Source: Paraphaeosphaeria minitans (taxonomy: Eukaryota; Ascomycota; Dothideomycetes; Pleosporales; Didymosphaeriaceae). From it: a stretch of DNA of 64,000 bases. Positions 11,276-25,200 of the stretch are shown one piece after another. The stretch is from positions 4,712,001 through 4,776,000 of the forward strand of contig WJXW01000002.1 in NCBI GenBank assembly GCA_015832175.1, written 5' to 3'. The position numbers and the translations under genes are program-made. The notes under the pieces are model-generated. The model was not told the origin of the DNA, did not search any database, and worked only from the letters and a program-made list of their open reading frames with translations. Position 1 is the first letter of the stretch; the number at the start of each line of letters is the position of its first letter.

Positions 11276-14200
11276 TTGTGTTTCTAATAAAATTCTTTAA
11301 TCTTTTACTAACAGTTTCCTAGATTATTCTTCAGTTCCTAGGTATTTTCGCTATATAGGTAACCCTTCTACTTAATAAGGTATACGTTATTATGCTAATT
11401 GTATTCTAGAATTCTTTTAACCTTAAATTTGTTTTCTTCCTTAGTTCTGTAGTAGAAGGCAGTTCTAACTAGTGTATTAGGGTCTGCTAGTTCTAGTAGT
11501 GATACGTGGAATACTAGGTGTATCTTTGCATCTAGCGGTAGTTCTAACTTGTAGTTTACTAGTAATATTTACTTAGAAATGTAAAATAGTCTAACTTTAA
11601 TATAATCTAGTTTCTTATGTTTCTTCTTCTAAGTTTAAAGGTTCTTTATAAGCAGATATGCTTTATCCCTTTTTTTTAGCTAAGGTGCTATTTTTTGTTT
11701 TTAGTTTTAGTATAAAATTAATTACTACTAAGCTTTCTTAAAATTCTCTTAAAGTTGTTAGTATATTTTCTTTATATTTTCTACTATATCTATAGCTTCT
11801 TTTGCTTTAAATGTCGTAGGAAATTATTAATTAAAGAAATATAGGTGTCTTCTATAGTTTACATAGAATAGTGTATGTCCTAATACTGCTAATATTTTGT
11901 TATTATAGGCTAACTGTGCTATAGGTAGTAATAAAACCTAGTTATTCTTCTAACTGTTACAGTAGATGCGTAGGTATGTTTCTATAGTTTAGTTTATACG
12001 TTCTATCTATCTGTCTATTTATAGATAGTAAGCTGTTAATAGCTTTCGTTTTATTCTAAGCAGGGCTATAAGCGTTATCTAATAATTTAACGTGAAGAGC
12101 TTGTCTCTATTACTAATAATTATTTTTGGGATTCTATAGTGTCTAATTAGTTAGTCTAGGATAAGAAAAGTAAGTTCTTTTACTATTATTCTTTTAAAAC
12201 ATAGAATAAGCTTAATATACTTAGTTAGTTAGTAGACTACTACTACTATACTATTGTATTTAATTCCTATTATTAGATCTTTAGAATTTAGAATTCCTAT
12301 AATAAAATCTATAGCAATATCTTCCTATAGTGCTATTAGTATTCTAATTGCTTACATCTCTCTATATTTAAAATATATACTGTGTTTATTTCTCTAGCAT
12401 TCTACACATTTATAGATATAAGTTATTACAGCTTCTTTAATTCCTTTAAAGGTGTAATTCCTTTAGACAAGTTCTATTATCTTTGTAATGCCTAGGTGTC
12501 CATATATAGGGTTATTATAGTATTATTAGATAATCTTAGTCTGTAGATATTCTAGAACTTCTTAGTTAATTACTAAAAGTTAATTTAGTTCCGCTATTAG
12601 TTCTAGAGATCTATCTTTAGCTTTGCAAAGGATTGTAGAGAAGGTTTTTACTTTTTCTCCTACTAGATTACTTTATTAGCTAAGAGCGTCTACTCTACCA
12701 TTTTCTTTTCTAGCTATAGAGATAATTTTAAACTTATACTACCTAGTAGTTTACAACTATCTTTATTGTTATAGCGTAAGTTCTTTTATTGTTGTGAACC
12801 TTAGAAGGTTCTTATAATCTGTATAGATTTCTAGCGTTAAGTAACTAAGCGCGTAAATCCTCTAGTGCTTTAAGGCTTTAATAATAGCGTAGAGTTCTTT
12901 ATTATATACATTATATTGTGTTTTAGCGTTATTAAATTTGTATAAGTAATAGGTAATTAGGTACTATTTACTATTACATTCTTATTTAGCGTAGGCGCCT
13001 AGCGTAAGATTGCTAGTGTCTATTTTAAAGCGCAGTAGTTTATCGCTTCTAAAATAAATAAGGATAGGTTCTATAATACATCCTGTCTTAAGGAGTTAGA
13101 ATAACATTCTGCACTTATTTGTCTATTTAAAGGGTACGTCTTTCTTTATAAGATTTGTTAAGGGTATTGTAACCTTTACGTAATCTTAGATAAATTATTA
13201 ATTAAATCTATAGAATCCTAAAAATTCTTAGATGTTCTTAGCTATCTTTAGTATTAGCTAGTTCTTAATATATTTAACTTTACTTAGTGCTATCTTAATT
13301 CCTTCTATAGTAACAATGTGTCCTAGGAATTTAAGTTATTTAATGTTAAACTTACATTTCTTAAGTTTAATACAAAGGTATACTTTGTCTAGTGCTTTTA
13401 GTACTGTCTATACATGCTTAGTGTGGTCTGACTTATTTTTAGAAAAGATAAGGATATCGTCTATATACGCAATAACAAATATATCTAGGTGTTTACAGAG
13501 TATATTATTAATAAGTGCTATAAAAGCTACTAGTGCATTTATAAGTCTAAAAGGTATAACCTTATATTTAAATAGTCTATAGCGTAATTAAAATGCTGTT
13601 TTCTATTCTTTACCTTTCTTAATTTATATAAGGTGGTAACCGTCTCTTAGATCTATTATTGTAAATATCTTAACTTAAGATAGTTAATCTTGTAACTCTA
13701 CAATATTTAGTAGTAGATATTAGTTCTTTATTATTATGTTGTTAAGTTATTAGTAGTTAACGTATAGTCTATCTAATCTATCCTTTTTCTTAATAAACAT
13801 AAAAGGGCTTACTGCTAGTGACTTTAATAGTTATATATATCCTTTCTTAAGATTTGTCTTAATAAAATTATGTTCTTTAAGAAGTTCTTCTTCTATCTTA
13901 CTATATAGTAGTCTAAAGGATAGCGTCTTCCCTTTTTCTAGGTCTATTGTAAGATCTTAGGGTTAACGTTCTAGTAGGTTTACTTTTCCTTTCTTTTCTA
14001 TAAATATATGCGTCTATTTCCTGTACTCTCTTAGTAAGGTAAGAGGTGTACTATTATCCTCCTTCTCGCGCTTCTTAACCTAGTAGTTCCTACCAGCGTC
14101 TACTAAGGTGTGCTTCTGTTTTTTAACTATTTATCGCGGTATTATATTATTAATAACTCCCTTATCTACTATTATTTTTAGTTAATCCGTAGGCTTTACT

Positions 14201-16480
14201 TATAATATATAATTACAGCGTTTAAACAATATTTTTTTTATACTCTAGTTAATTTACAGGTTATGTATTATTAACTAAGGTAATTCTAAGACTAACTTAT
14301 GCTTAGATCCTAGTAAGATATCTAAGGTAAGTTCCTCTCTATATCCTTAGACTATTATTGTGGTAGTAACCTCCTAGTATATTTAAGGTATCTTAGGCAC
14401 TAGGGATCTATTTATAATATAGACAATATAGGGTACTTCTTTCTCTAATATTATAAGTCCTACTTATCTTACTATCTAATAAGATATAAAGTTCTTTTCT
14501 GCTCCTAAGTCTATAAGAGCTTAAGCCTATATTCCTTTAAGCTATACTAGTATCTTAACTAATACTATGCTTACTATGGCATTTAATTTAATAAAGGCGT
14601 TTTCTTATTTAAGTTTAGGCCTAAAAAAGACATCTGTTTGTATAGGTTATAGTTAAGTTCTAGTGCCTAGTATGCGTTTCTAAGCATCTACTTCTATTAT
14701 TATTCTTAAGTATATAGTTTATATAGATTGTCTTCTTCTTCTTCCTGTAAGGATGTTCTTCTGTTTTTCTTCCTACAGTCTTTACTATTCCTGTGTACTA
14801 GTTAAATTAATAGTTCTGTTATTACTTCTTACGTAGGGCAGTTTACAAAGCCGTTTAATTATTTAGCTATATAGTAGTATTTATAGTTTTAGTTTAGATA
14901 TATGTACTAGTATAGTTATATATAGTCTCTATTAATAAGTATATTACAGCATTTATTGCCCTTTAGCGTAAGGTAAGGAAAGTATTTTATTTATTATTTA
15001 TCCTAGAGGTGTTTATTGCAAGCTACAATAGGGTAGTCTATCTATATTTATCTACAGCGTAGTTTCCTTCTAGGTTATTCCTTATTCTCCTCTTTTTCTA
15101 CCTTATATTATGCGTATATTAGTTCTTCGCAATACGTCCATATACAGAATTAGTGTGTAGGATTTTAGTAGTTTAGGTAGTACTTTAGTACGTAGTCTAA
15201 TTCCTTATTTTTATAGGGTCGCATCCCTTTTAGTGCCTAGTAGGGTTCTATATAGTCCTAAATATTTAGTTTATACTTAGGTAACATAGGGCTGTCTTCT
15301 TTCTGCCTACTTTATAGGTAAGGAGTAGGAGATCTTAGTATCTGTTTTACATCTTCTACGTTGTGGTATATGTTAGAGTTGTCTTCTAGATCTTTGTATA
15401 GTTATAAGTTAGGTAAATCTAATTACTTACTTTACTCTAGTGTAACGCATTAGTAACTAAATAGCGTTATAATAACTTCTTATTTCTTATTAGGTTTTTA
15501 GTCCTTAATAGTTAGTACATTTAACTTAGTTTAATAGACTTTATTCTTTAATCTATAGTTCCTAGCTATATAGTCTAGTTTACCACATATAAAGCATTTA
15601 TAGGTCTTAGTTATTAGTTGTTAACTTTTATTAAAGACGTATTTGTTAAGCTACTTAAGGCCTATCCTTCCTCCTTTTCTTTTGCCTATATAGTTAAACT
15701 AGACATCTTCTATTAGTTTATATCTCTAGTAGTTCCTTAGCTATTACTTTTAGACAATTCTAATAGGGTTCTTATTAACTACTTTTACTAGTTATCTAAA
15801 GCTTATTGCCCTAGGGTTTTAGTAAAGCTCTTATTACTGTAAAAACTATTCTCTATTAATTCTAATAGTTTCTTTATATAGTTCCTTAAGGTTAGTAATT
15901 CGCGTACTACTACGCAAGAGTTCTTTATATAGTTTCTATTTAAGTCCTTATTTATATATATCCTAAAGAGATTTATTATCCTAGTTAAGTTATATAGCGT
16001 ATCTATAAAACTTAGCTATATACTTAGCTACTAATTATTTCTAAGTTATAGTCTAAATCTTTGCTTTTATAATAAAGTCCTTATTAGTAATTTTAAAGAG
16101 TTATTTAAGGCATTTCTTAAAGTTATTATAATCCTTAATAATATTAACTGCATTAGCGTGCTTATTTACGTAATTATTATTATTATTATTATAGTCTATT
16201 CCTAGGTACTTTTTAAGGTAAAGATAGATCTATAATCCTATATCTCCTCGCATGTATATTGCTGCAAAGATAACCTTTTTCTTATCTTTAAAGGTTTTAT
16301 CTAAGTTAAAGAAGTAGAGGTCTAACTAGAGAATCTAGACGTTAGTTTAAGATTGTTCGCTAAAGTAGAGATTAGGTTTATACGCCTTACTACTATCCTT
16401 TATAGGAGTAATCTTAGTAGCACCTAAAGCTGTAGAAGAAGTAGGAGTTTATAAAGTACTTATATTAAAGGTGTTTAAGA

Positions 16481-16911
16481 TATTAAATCTAAGAGGGTAG
16501 CTAGTCCTAAAGGGTTAGAGTTAGTTCTTAGGCAGGAGTACTTACAGAATGTAGAAGGTCTTATTAATACAATAGTATCTTATAAAGTGTAACAAGTTAA
16601 TAATCTAGTGTACTAGAATCTAAATAATAGATTAATAAACAAATTAAACATAAGTATAAAAAGTCTATCCTTGCGTTCCTATATACTAAGCAAAGGCCGC
16701 TCTGTAGGGAGTGCTCTATAGAGAGCGCTCTATAGAGAGCGGTTATATGTGTTATGCTCTAGTACAGAGTAATTAAGCGCTCTGTAGAGAGTAGTTACAT
16801 AACTCCTTTATTTAAGGCGTAGCTGGTATTAAATCCCCGCTTAATCCCTACTACGCGCCCACTAGGTACAAAACCAGCTTCCCGCCATTATGTGGATTTC
16901 AGATCCTAACA
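16481..16911 (-). repeat. Gypsy LTR (5' LTR of the minus-strand element)
   Basis: 431 bp, ending CCTAACA and followed directly by the target duplication GTAAC. It keeps more C/G than its partner at 10250, so RIP was uneven between the two LTRs. Confidence 0.9.
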
Positions 16912-16916
16912 GTAAC

Positions 16917-19900
16917 TTAGGTATTAATTATCTTAGATATAGCTTATTACACCTAGATAAGGTGGGTGGTAGTAAGTAATACTACTATATATTTAGTTTC
17001 TATTATACTGTAAGTAACACAACTTTACCTTTTATAACTCTATATAATAGTTATAAATAACACTTAAAGTATAAAACCTAAGAATAACTTTGTGTTATTT
17101 AGGTCTATCCTAAATAACGCATCTAAATACATGTCTATAGTAATAACATAAGAGTTAGGGTTACTAGGTAAAATTCTTAACTATCACTCTACACCCTAAA
17201 GATATCTTAACACCTAGAATGCTAGTGTAAGGTAAGTAGCTAATAGGTTTAAATTATAGGATCTTATTATACTAACTAGATATAATAGGTCTAGCCTTAA
17301 GATAAGCGCGATAAAGTTTACTAATCTAATAATTAACTAGTATAATTACTATTGTTTAAGATCTATTAGCATGTCTAGTGTTAACCTTAGAGGAAATATA
17401 TTTGGATCTAGTAGGGTCTTCCTAGGATTGCATTTATTTATACTATACCTTCGCAGGATAGTAAGGATATAGGTGGTTTAGTGAATAAACATACCGCCGT
17501 TTTTATTATCATTAATTTTAAGGCTCAAGAGAAGTTTTAGTTAATCTAGATCTTTATAGAAAAACTATTATTTAGTAGAATATATAAATAAGTTAATGCT
17601 ATGTTTTATACTAGCTATTAGCACGTTATTAATGTATATCTCTAGTATTAATTCTAGGCTAATAAACAAACATAGGTTAAAGTCTACCTATCTAAATTAA
17701 AGTCTAACGAGAAAGGTGTATAACACTTTATACTACTCTTATCCTAATTACTTAAGGCTATAAAGCGTTTTAGAAACTAAATAACTAATTAAGAATTACC
17801 TACACCTTCTAGGTATTAAATGTAGATAAGGTTTAGTACAAGGCTATTTAGGTATACTATATTAAAGTCTAGCTGTTATAGTTCCTAATATTATATTAAC
17901 ACTATAAATAATATTGTCCTTAATAATTTATATTGTGCTACTAGTAAATATATTTCTAGGTAGTCTAGTTCTAGTTATTATGAAAAGCCTTAGGCGACTA
18001 ACTTTATTTTACGCTTTACTACCTTACCTTATTTATTCCTCTTAGTGTTAAATACCTATCTTGTACTAACTAGCTTTATATTAGTAGGTATTTTGTCTTA
18101 ATATATAATCTCCTAAGTAGGGTTTTTAGTATATGCTTATAATTTATATTAGATAGGTTCTTACTGTGTTAGGCTACGGGCCTAGATATTTAAATAGAAT
18201 AGTAGTGTTTCCTTATTAGTGTATACTAATGTTCTATATACGGTTATCTTATAGATCTAGATATCTTTATCTATTAAGGATGTTAAGGGTTGCAATTCTA
18301 AGGTTGTATCGCGAATAGGTAGACTATGTTAGTTTAATAGCAGTTTACTAGGCCAACGTAGTAGTCTTACTACTCTACCTAATTATATTATCTATTCCTT
18401 AGGTATAGTAGAAGAACTTATTTATAGGTTTATAGTTGTTACTAATTATCTTAGTAGCAAAGATAGTAGGTATATTATAAGTTGCGTTAGTAAGGGTTGG
18501 GGATATATTATAAGTCGCGTTTATTATAGGGAGGTGGATAAGGTTCCTTATTATAATATATTTATTTACGTAATTGTATCTTAATCCTGTGTTAGTTATA
18601 GTTATTAGGACAAATTTAGTAATGTAATTATATTAGGTATCTCTTTAGTGTATCCTCTAACCTTTAAGGCCTCTAGTTTTAGAGGTTCTAGGAGAGGGTG
18701 TTAATAGGAGACTATTTCGCGAACAGTGTTCTAAACAGAGGCATTAAAAAGTGGCTTATCTAATAGCACTGCGAAGGGTTAGTACTAAATATTATAGGAC
18801 TTAATAATCTATTATTATAATAGGATAATAATTTGGGCAGTTTTAGTGCTACTACTATATCTCACAAATATAGTAGTCTTAGCGTAGTATAGAAATTTCG
18901 ACCCTAGTGCGCGTGTCTCCTTTAGGATATAGACAAAAGCCTTTGTGCTAAAAGGGTAGAGGTGTTTAATAGCCAGTTTTTTGTTGTATAGCCTCTTATG
19001 TGGTGTTTACTTAAGGGTGCTAGATAACGTTAGTAAAATACTTATTAGAAAACAAGCTATTGTAATAGCCTTACCCTATAATAGGAGAAGATTATTAGAA
19101 TAGATTATAGAGTGGGATATTTAGGTAATAGTGTAATTAAATCGCTCTATAGTGCCATTAAGCTTATAATAGTATAGCAGTACTATGTTATAGTATACAC
19201 TACAGTTGCGTAAGAAGGTTTAAAGTAATATTAATATATATTTACCTTTATTATTAGTTTTAAAACGCTAGAAAACTTGTGTTAGGTTAATGCTAGACAA
19301 CTTGTGTCCTAAGAACTGATAGTTAAGATAGTTTATAAAGTGTATAATAGTTTATAGCGCATCTAATTTCTTCTCTAGGAACCTAACCTATAGGTAGTAG
19401 GTAGCAGTGTTAATAAAAGAGATATAGTAGCGTTTACTACTAAGGCTCTTTATACTAAAATATCTAGAGAGGTCTAAGCAAATAACCTCTAGTAGTTTAG
19501 GCAGATACACTAGGTCTACAGCGTCTAGTACTAGTGTCTTATAGATAGACTTAGATAGAACGCATATATTATAATAAAAGTTAGATAGATTTAAGGGGAT
19601 AAGATAAGCGTTTTAATATAGTCTTTAAGAGTTAATAATATTATAGTGTCTAATAGTAGTATACTATTCTTTAAAGGAACTAAAGTACGCTATTACTATT
19701 TTACTACGTCTTAATATTTCATCTTTATTTAGGACGTCAAGCGTAGAGATAGGGATAGTGTCATAAGGGATAGTATTATTATTAGTCTAGATTTAGATAA
19801 CTCTATTTAAGTAACGTACCTATAAGATATAGTTATTATTGCGAAGGAGGTAGAGGTTATTCTTAGAAGCCTATAGGTTAAATTTCACGCAAATGTAACT

Positions 19901-20262
19901 CTATAAAAAGAGTCTTATAAATAGGTCTCTACTAGAGAGTGTATTAGTAAGTTTAGCAATTTTTATTAAACCATTAGGGAGACGATAACAAAGTCTAATT
20001 ATTCTAACACCTTAAATAGGGAGGCGTATGCCTCTAGTAATTGTACTTATTCTAGAGCCTAGAGATAGGCTTAAGAAGTTATTTATATATCTAGACATAT
20101 GCTATAAGACGCTAGTGTTAAATAACTAGACTAGGGTAAATATAGAAGGGTAAGAAAGGGACACAGCTTAGGCACTTACTTTTTTATAGGATCTCTTCCC
20201 GTGCATATTAATAACTAACGCTAGTATAATATTAGCGACAAATGTGTTAATATCTATATTAC

Positions 20263-20295
<33 letters not shown>

Positions 20296-21424
20296 TAATA
20301 ATAATAGCCTTGTTAGCCTTCTAACGCTTTCTACTATACTTATCTATCTTCTATTTAGTCTGTTTTACTTAAACCTGTGCCTATGTCTAGGTCTTCTCCT
20401 ACTTATCCTTATGCTTCCTTAACTTATAGCAGTTAGTATACATATAACCTATAAACGTTATATTATGCTTTTAACACTATATACACTTTGTAGGTAGTTG
20501 TCTTATAGTCTTAGTGTATAGTGTTTATAACTAGGCGGCATAAGTAGTGTTCTTATTCAAGTAAACAGTATTAAGGGAGAACTTCTCTAATATATCTAGG
20601 ATTTTTAGTTTAATGTCCTAGAATGCAGTAAAACCGCGCGTAGCTAGGTTATTAATAACATTATTTATAACCTCTAGGAGGGTTACTAGAAAGAAGGAAC
20701 CCTTAACCTTATTACTTTTAAATATAGTTCTTATAGCGATAGTATTAGGTTAAGTAGACTCTATAGTCCTCTTCGCTATCTTTATCTAGCGTGTGTGGAA
20801 CTTATTAAGGTGGCTGCGTAGGTTATTACTGTTTTAGTAGTAAAGGTTAGTTAGGCTATAAAAGAGGAGAGTTAATAAATTTCTAGTATCTTAATTAAAC
20901 CTATTTGTTAGGTATTCCTATGCCTAGGGCGAGGTTTCGCAGTTTGCCACTACTATAGTGAGGTTGTTATAGATTAATAACAGAATTATTACTATTACCT
21001 TATTATTATTACTTTCTATGTATCTACTACTTTACTATAGATAATTAATGCCGTAGGGTTAGTGTTAGCTAGAGGTAGTAGGTAAGGTTTCTTTTTTAAG
21101 ATAATAGGCTAGAGGGCTATATATTAAAATGCGATTGTCTAGGCTAATTAGTACTCTAGGAAGTTATTACTATAGGCGTTTAGTTATAGTAGCAATAACA
21201 AATCTAGCTTAAAGCTAAAAGACGATATTATAATAGTAATAGCTAGTAGTTATAATAGTGGTCATAGTTACTATAAGTGTATATTAGACTATAGTAGGCC
21301 CTATAAAGGTTACTTACTAGTTAATGTAAAGTGTCCTTTTATTAGGATTTTATAGATTATAGCGATAGTAGCCTTAAAAGGTATTACGATAGTATAGGAT
21401 TTATAAAAGAAATCTATTACTATA
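16917..21424 (-). mobile_element. Ty1/copia retrotransposon relic
   Basis: On the minus strand, a copia integrase core is readable at about 19250-19700 (RYYISFINTATYYL preceded by LEVICLDLS). The typical downstream block KAFVYILKETRA ... AKTTIFVRYSSSTKT is at about 18830-18960. A possible Cys-rich gag tail lies near 20440. Integrase lies upstream of where RT would be (17.3-18.7 kb), which is the copia order, but I could not place a clear YxDD. No LTR pair was found, so the ends given are only the limits set by neighbouring elements. A (TTA)n microsatellite is at about 20262-20292. Confidence 0.65.
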
Positions 21425-21655
21425 GTATAAAGTTTGGCCTACGATGGAGAGTCGGAGAAACATAGGGCCGATTAGCTATCGTTTAAAATAGCTGATTAGG
21501 GAACAGAGGAAACAAAGAAACTAATAATAACTAGAGAAGACACGAAGAGACCTAATGGACAATTAGAGTAGTTGGATTTGTATAATAGATTTTAGATAGA
21601 ATAACTTAACTTATTCTTTTATATTCCTCACTTAAGGCAAACGCACCTACAACAC
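21425..21655 (+). mobile_element. TA-flanked short element, family C copy 1
   Basis: 231 bp starting GTATAAAGTTTGGCC and ending CTACAACAC, flanked by TA on both sides (21423-21424 and 21656-21657). The ends form an imperfect inverted repeat (GTGT...ACAC). Three more copies of 223-236 bp lie at 41600, 42003 and 42568. No coding sequence is seen. The TA duplications suggest a mariner-type MITE rather than a solo LTR. Confidence 0.65.
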
Positions 21656-22537
21656 TATATTTTAAGTAAAGGACATAGGGCTGCTTTTAAAAGGATGTAG
21701 AGAAGTATAGTAATAAGTATTTAGAGAACTAATAGAAGCTGTTTAGTAGACTGTTAAGTAGCTACTAAATAGCTAGGAATAGAGTAATAAGACTAATATA
21801 CTTGTAAGCAGCTATTAGATACATAGACAGATAGACCATATAGACATTTAACTAGTTATTAGTTGCCTAGATAAACAAATTAATGGACTTTTAAGTAGTT
21901 ATTAATTATCTAGAAATAAAACAACACACTAATTGACTTTTAAGTAGCTATCTAGTGCTAGTATAGACTGTATAGATTGTTAAGTAGTTATTAGTTACCT
22001 AGGAATAAAATAACAATAGACTAATAGACTTTTAAGCAGCTATTAGGTAGAAAGAGCGATAGACTAGAGAACCTTTAAGTAGCTACTAGACTCCTAGAAA
22101 GAGTAAATATAATAGACCCTAAACAATTCTAGTCTAAGTAATAATTAAGTTAGGGACAAAAAAGAAAGTAAGATATTAGTAGTAGGATCCTATTAAGCGA
22201 GATTATTATCTATATACCTAAAGCCAAATCGCCAACAGAAAACTAGCATAAAAATAAGTAGACAATAGAAGAAAAATAAAAAATAGACAAAATAGATTTG
22301 CATAGGTTTCGTAATAACTCTATTTATCTAACTACCCCTACTAAGAGTAGCACTAGTTAGATAAGCTTAGGTATTACTAATTACCTTTTAGAAAATATAG
22401 ACAAAAGAAAATAGTTTAAGGATAAAGAACTAGAAATAGGAAGAGGCTTCTCCTAAAAGAGAAATATAGCTTAGTTTACTCTAAGCCTAAATAATAGTAA
22501 CATACTAAGCTTTAGTAGTATTAATAATACTACCTTT
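21656..22537. repeat. Repeat D, with internal ~50-bp tandem array
   Basis: This stretch recurs in inverted orientation at about 40760-41599, together with the adjacent family-C element. At about 21740-22090 it contains seven or eight imperfect tandem units centred on CTTTTAAGTAGCTATTAG, spaced about 45-60 bp. It ends where the gypsy LTR begins at 22538. No protein was recognised. Confidence 0.6.
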
Positions 22538-24962
22538 TGTTGAATCTAAGAGGGTAGCTAGTCCTAAAGGGTTAAGGTTAGTTCTTGGGCAGGAGTACTT
22601 ACAGAAGGTGGAAGGTCTTGTTAATATATTAGTATTTTAACTAAGTGTAACGAGTTAATAATTTGGTCTGCTAGAATCTAAACGATAGATTAATAAATAG
22701 ATTAAACATAAGTATAGAGAGCCTATCCTCGCGTTCCTATATACTTTAAACAATTAGTAGACTAATAGCTCTAATTAAACTAATTAAGTACTAATTAGTT
22801 ACTTAGTATATTAAGTGCTTAGTCTAATTAGTTGTCTTAGCGCTCTAATCACACTAATTAGGTTACGTAACCTCTTATACTGTGCCACTTAAATAATAAA
22901 TATAGATATATATAAAGATGCTAGGAGGCCTAGTCTTTAGATCTTAACATTTTCTCCCTCCTTACTAGGATTTATCCTTAAATTATATAACTATGTCTTA
23001 TACCTAGTTATAACTAGAGCTTACCCTACGTTATAAGTAGCGTTAGCTTACTTATATTATACCTAAATAACTTTCTAAGTTTAGCACTACCTATTACTAT
23101 TACCTAACTAATTTTAATAACTTCTTTAGCAAAGTTATAGTTAAGAAATGCTTAATATGTATAAAATATAACTATGTTTATAAAGTTCACGTTTAGTCTA
23201 GAAAATGTAAGGAATGTGTTTATTAAGGTTAACGTTATAATAAACGCGTTTTAGAGTTTAAGTTTAAGCGTTTATTAGTAGAGAAAGAGAAATTGTGTAT
23301 ATAGATAAAAGAGTTAAGAGAAACGCAGAAGGCTACCTTTAAGGCCTATAAAGAGGTGTTAGAGAAAGTATAGATTGCATATATATATAAAAATTAGTTA
23401 CGTTAGTACATAGACTTACTAGATAAGCGTGCTAAGGATGTAATAGTAGGTAAGGAGAAGAATATTAAAGAGGCTAAATTTTATAAAGCTGTTAGTCTAG
23501 TAGTTAATAAGACTCTTTTAGGTCCCTTCTTATCCCCTATAACATAGAGCGCTTTTAAGGATTTCCTATTAGAATTCTAGAATAATCTAGTAGCTTTACT
23601 ATCTTAGGTATAAATGTTATTATACTATGCAGGTTGTTAGTAGAATTCTCTAATCTTTTATAAATAGTTTCCTAGGTAGTTCTCTAGTTCCTAAGTCTTT
23701 TTGCTGTATAGGTAACCCTTCTATTTAACAAGGTATGTTTGATTTTACTAATTATAGTTTAGAATTCTTTTAACTTTAAATTCATTTTCTTCCTTAACTT
23801 AGTGGTAGAAGGTTATCTTAATTAGAGTATTAGGGTCTGCTAGTTCTAGTAATAACACGTGGAATACTAGGTGTATCTTTGCATCTAGTGGTAGTTCTAA
23901 CTTATAGTTTACGAGTAATATTTACTTAGTAATATAAAATAGTCTAACTTTAATATAATCTAGTTTCTTATGTTTTCTTTTCTAAGTTTAAAGGTTCTTT
24001 ATAAGTAGATATACTTTATCCCCCTTCTCTAGCTAAGATGCTATTTTTTGTTCTTAGTTTTAGTATAAAATTAATTGCTATTAAGCTTTCTTTAGATTCT
24101 CTTAGAGTTGTTAGTATATTTTCTTTATATTTTCTACTATATCTATAGCTTCTTTTAGTTTAATTGTCGTAGGAAATTATTAATTAAAGAGATGTAGGTA
24201 TCTTCTATAGTTTACATAGAATAGTGTATATCCTAATACTGCTAATACTTTGTTATTATAGGCTAACTATACTATAGGTAGTAATAAAACCTAGTTATTC
24301 TTCTAACTGTTGCAGTAGATGCGTAGGTACGTTTCTATAGTTTAGTTTATACGTTCTATCTGTCTGTCTATTTATAGATAGTAAGCTGTTAATAGCTTTT
24401 ATTTTATTCTAAGTAGTGTTATAAGCGTTGTCTAGTAATTTAACGTGAAGAGCTTATCTCTATCGCTAATAATTATTTTTAGGATTCTATAATGTCTAAT
24501 TACTTAGTCTAGGATAAGAAAAGCGAGTTCTTTTGCTATTATTCTTTTAAGGTATAGAATAAGCTTAACATACTTAGTTAGTTAGTAGACTATTACTAGT
24601 ATACTATTATATTTAATTCCTATTATTAGATCCTTAGAGTTTAGAATTCCTGTAACAAAATCTATAGTAATGTCTTCCTATAGTGCTGTTAGTATTCTAA
24701 TTACTTATATCTCTCTATATTCAAGATATGTGGTGTGTTTATTTCTCTAGCAATCTACACATTTATAGATGTGAATTATTATAGCTTCTTTAATTCCTTT
24801 AAAGGTGTAATTCCTTTAGATAAGTTCTATCGTTTTTATAATACCTAGGTGTCTATACATAGGGTTATCGTAGTATTGTTAGATAATCTTAGTCTATAGA
24901 TGTTCTAGAACTTCTTAGTTAATTACTAAAAGTTAATTTAGTTCTACTATTAGTTCTAGGGA
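22538..24962 (-). mobile_element. Ty3/gypsy chromovirus fragment truncated by an LTR-B element
   Basis: An LTR (22538-22949, 412 bp, TGTTGAATC...CTTAACA) is followed by the distal part of a minus-strand gypsy: the chromodomain at about 23640-23740, then integrase sequence to 24962. There LTR-B begins in mid-gene. The missing upstream pol is not found on the other side of the LTR-B array, so this copy is truncated rather than simply interrupted. Confidence 0.8.
22985..23580 (+). pseudogene. Antisense zinc-finger/coiled-coil accessory ORF (degraded)
   Basis: The + strand, opposite to pol, reads as a degraded protein of roughly 200 residues. A CLICIKYN ... CKECV pair of CxxC motifs lies near 23150-23220. 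A charged, probably helical region follows (FKRLLVEKEKLC, IKELRETQKATFKAYKEVLE). Stops are mainly TAG/TAA as in the host element. The corresponding sequence is at 34910-35510 in the + strand gypsy. I recall similar ORFs next to fungal chromodomain gypsy elements but cannot name a family. Confidence 0.55.
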
Positions 24963-25200
24963 TGTCTGTACAGTTTATCGTACAAATAGCACTAAGTAAA
25001 ATAGGGGCCTACCTACCTGTGGGGACCCGCACAAGGATCCACTACTTAGGTTAGCGCTAAGAGGCAGAGACTTTAAAAAGCCCTTAGAGCCCCTTTATAC
25101 AATAGATAAGACGTAATTAATTAAACCTACTTCTTACCCTTTATATAATAGTATACGATTAACCCTTAAATACTTAATTATAAATTAAGCCAAACTAACA
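24963..25200 (+). repeat. LTR-B copy 1 (238-bp form)
   Basis: It starts TGTCTGTACAGTTTATCG and ends CCAAACTAACA. It has one copy of the 74-bp internal unit that is duplicated in the 312-bp LTRs. It forms the left end of the tandem LTR-B array. Confidence 0.85.

Larger units (their letters stand above)
10250..16911 (-). mobile_element. Ty3/gypsy chromovirus, full length, RIP-degraded
   Basis: Direct LTRs (10250-10679 and 16481-16911) are flanked by the 5-bp duplication GTAAC at 10245-10249 and 16912-16916. The coding strand is minus. Gag lies at about 14.8-16.4 kb, with a zinc-knuckle start KCFICGKL near 15575-15610. Reverse transcriptase keeps the catalytic YIDD at 13456-13467. RNase H and then integrase follow at about 13.1-11.8 kb, and a chromodomain (FKVKRILEY ... 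KGYLYSENT) lies at about 11280-11415. The order RT-RH-INT-chromodomain defines a Metaviridae chromovirus. Stops are frequent throughout, so it cannot move on its own. Confidence 0.9.

Noticed and set aside
13316..13582. 88-codon + strand frame in the first gypsy
   Set aside because: Antisense to the reverse transcriptase; the minus strand carries YIDD here.
21425..21655. Family C as a solo LTR of the adjacent copia relic
   Set aside because: Flanks are TA rather than a 5-bp duplication, and no second copy bounds the copia relic.
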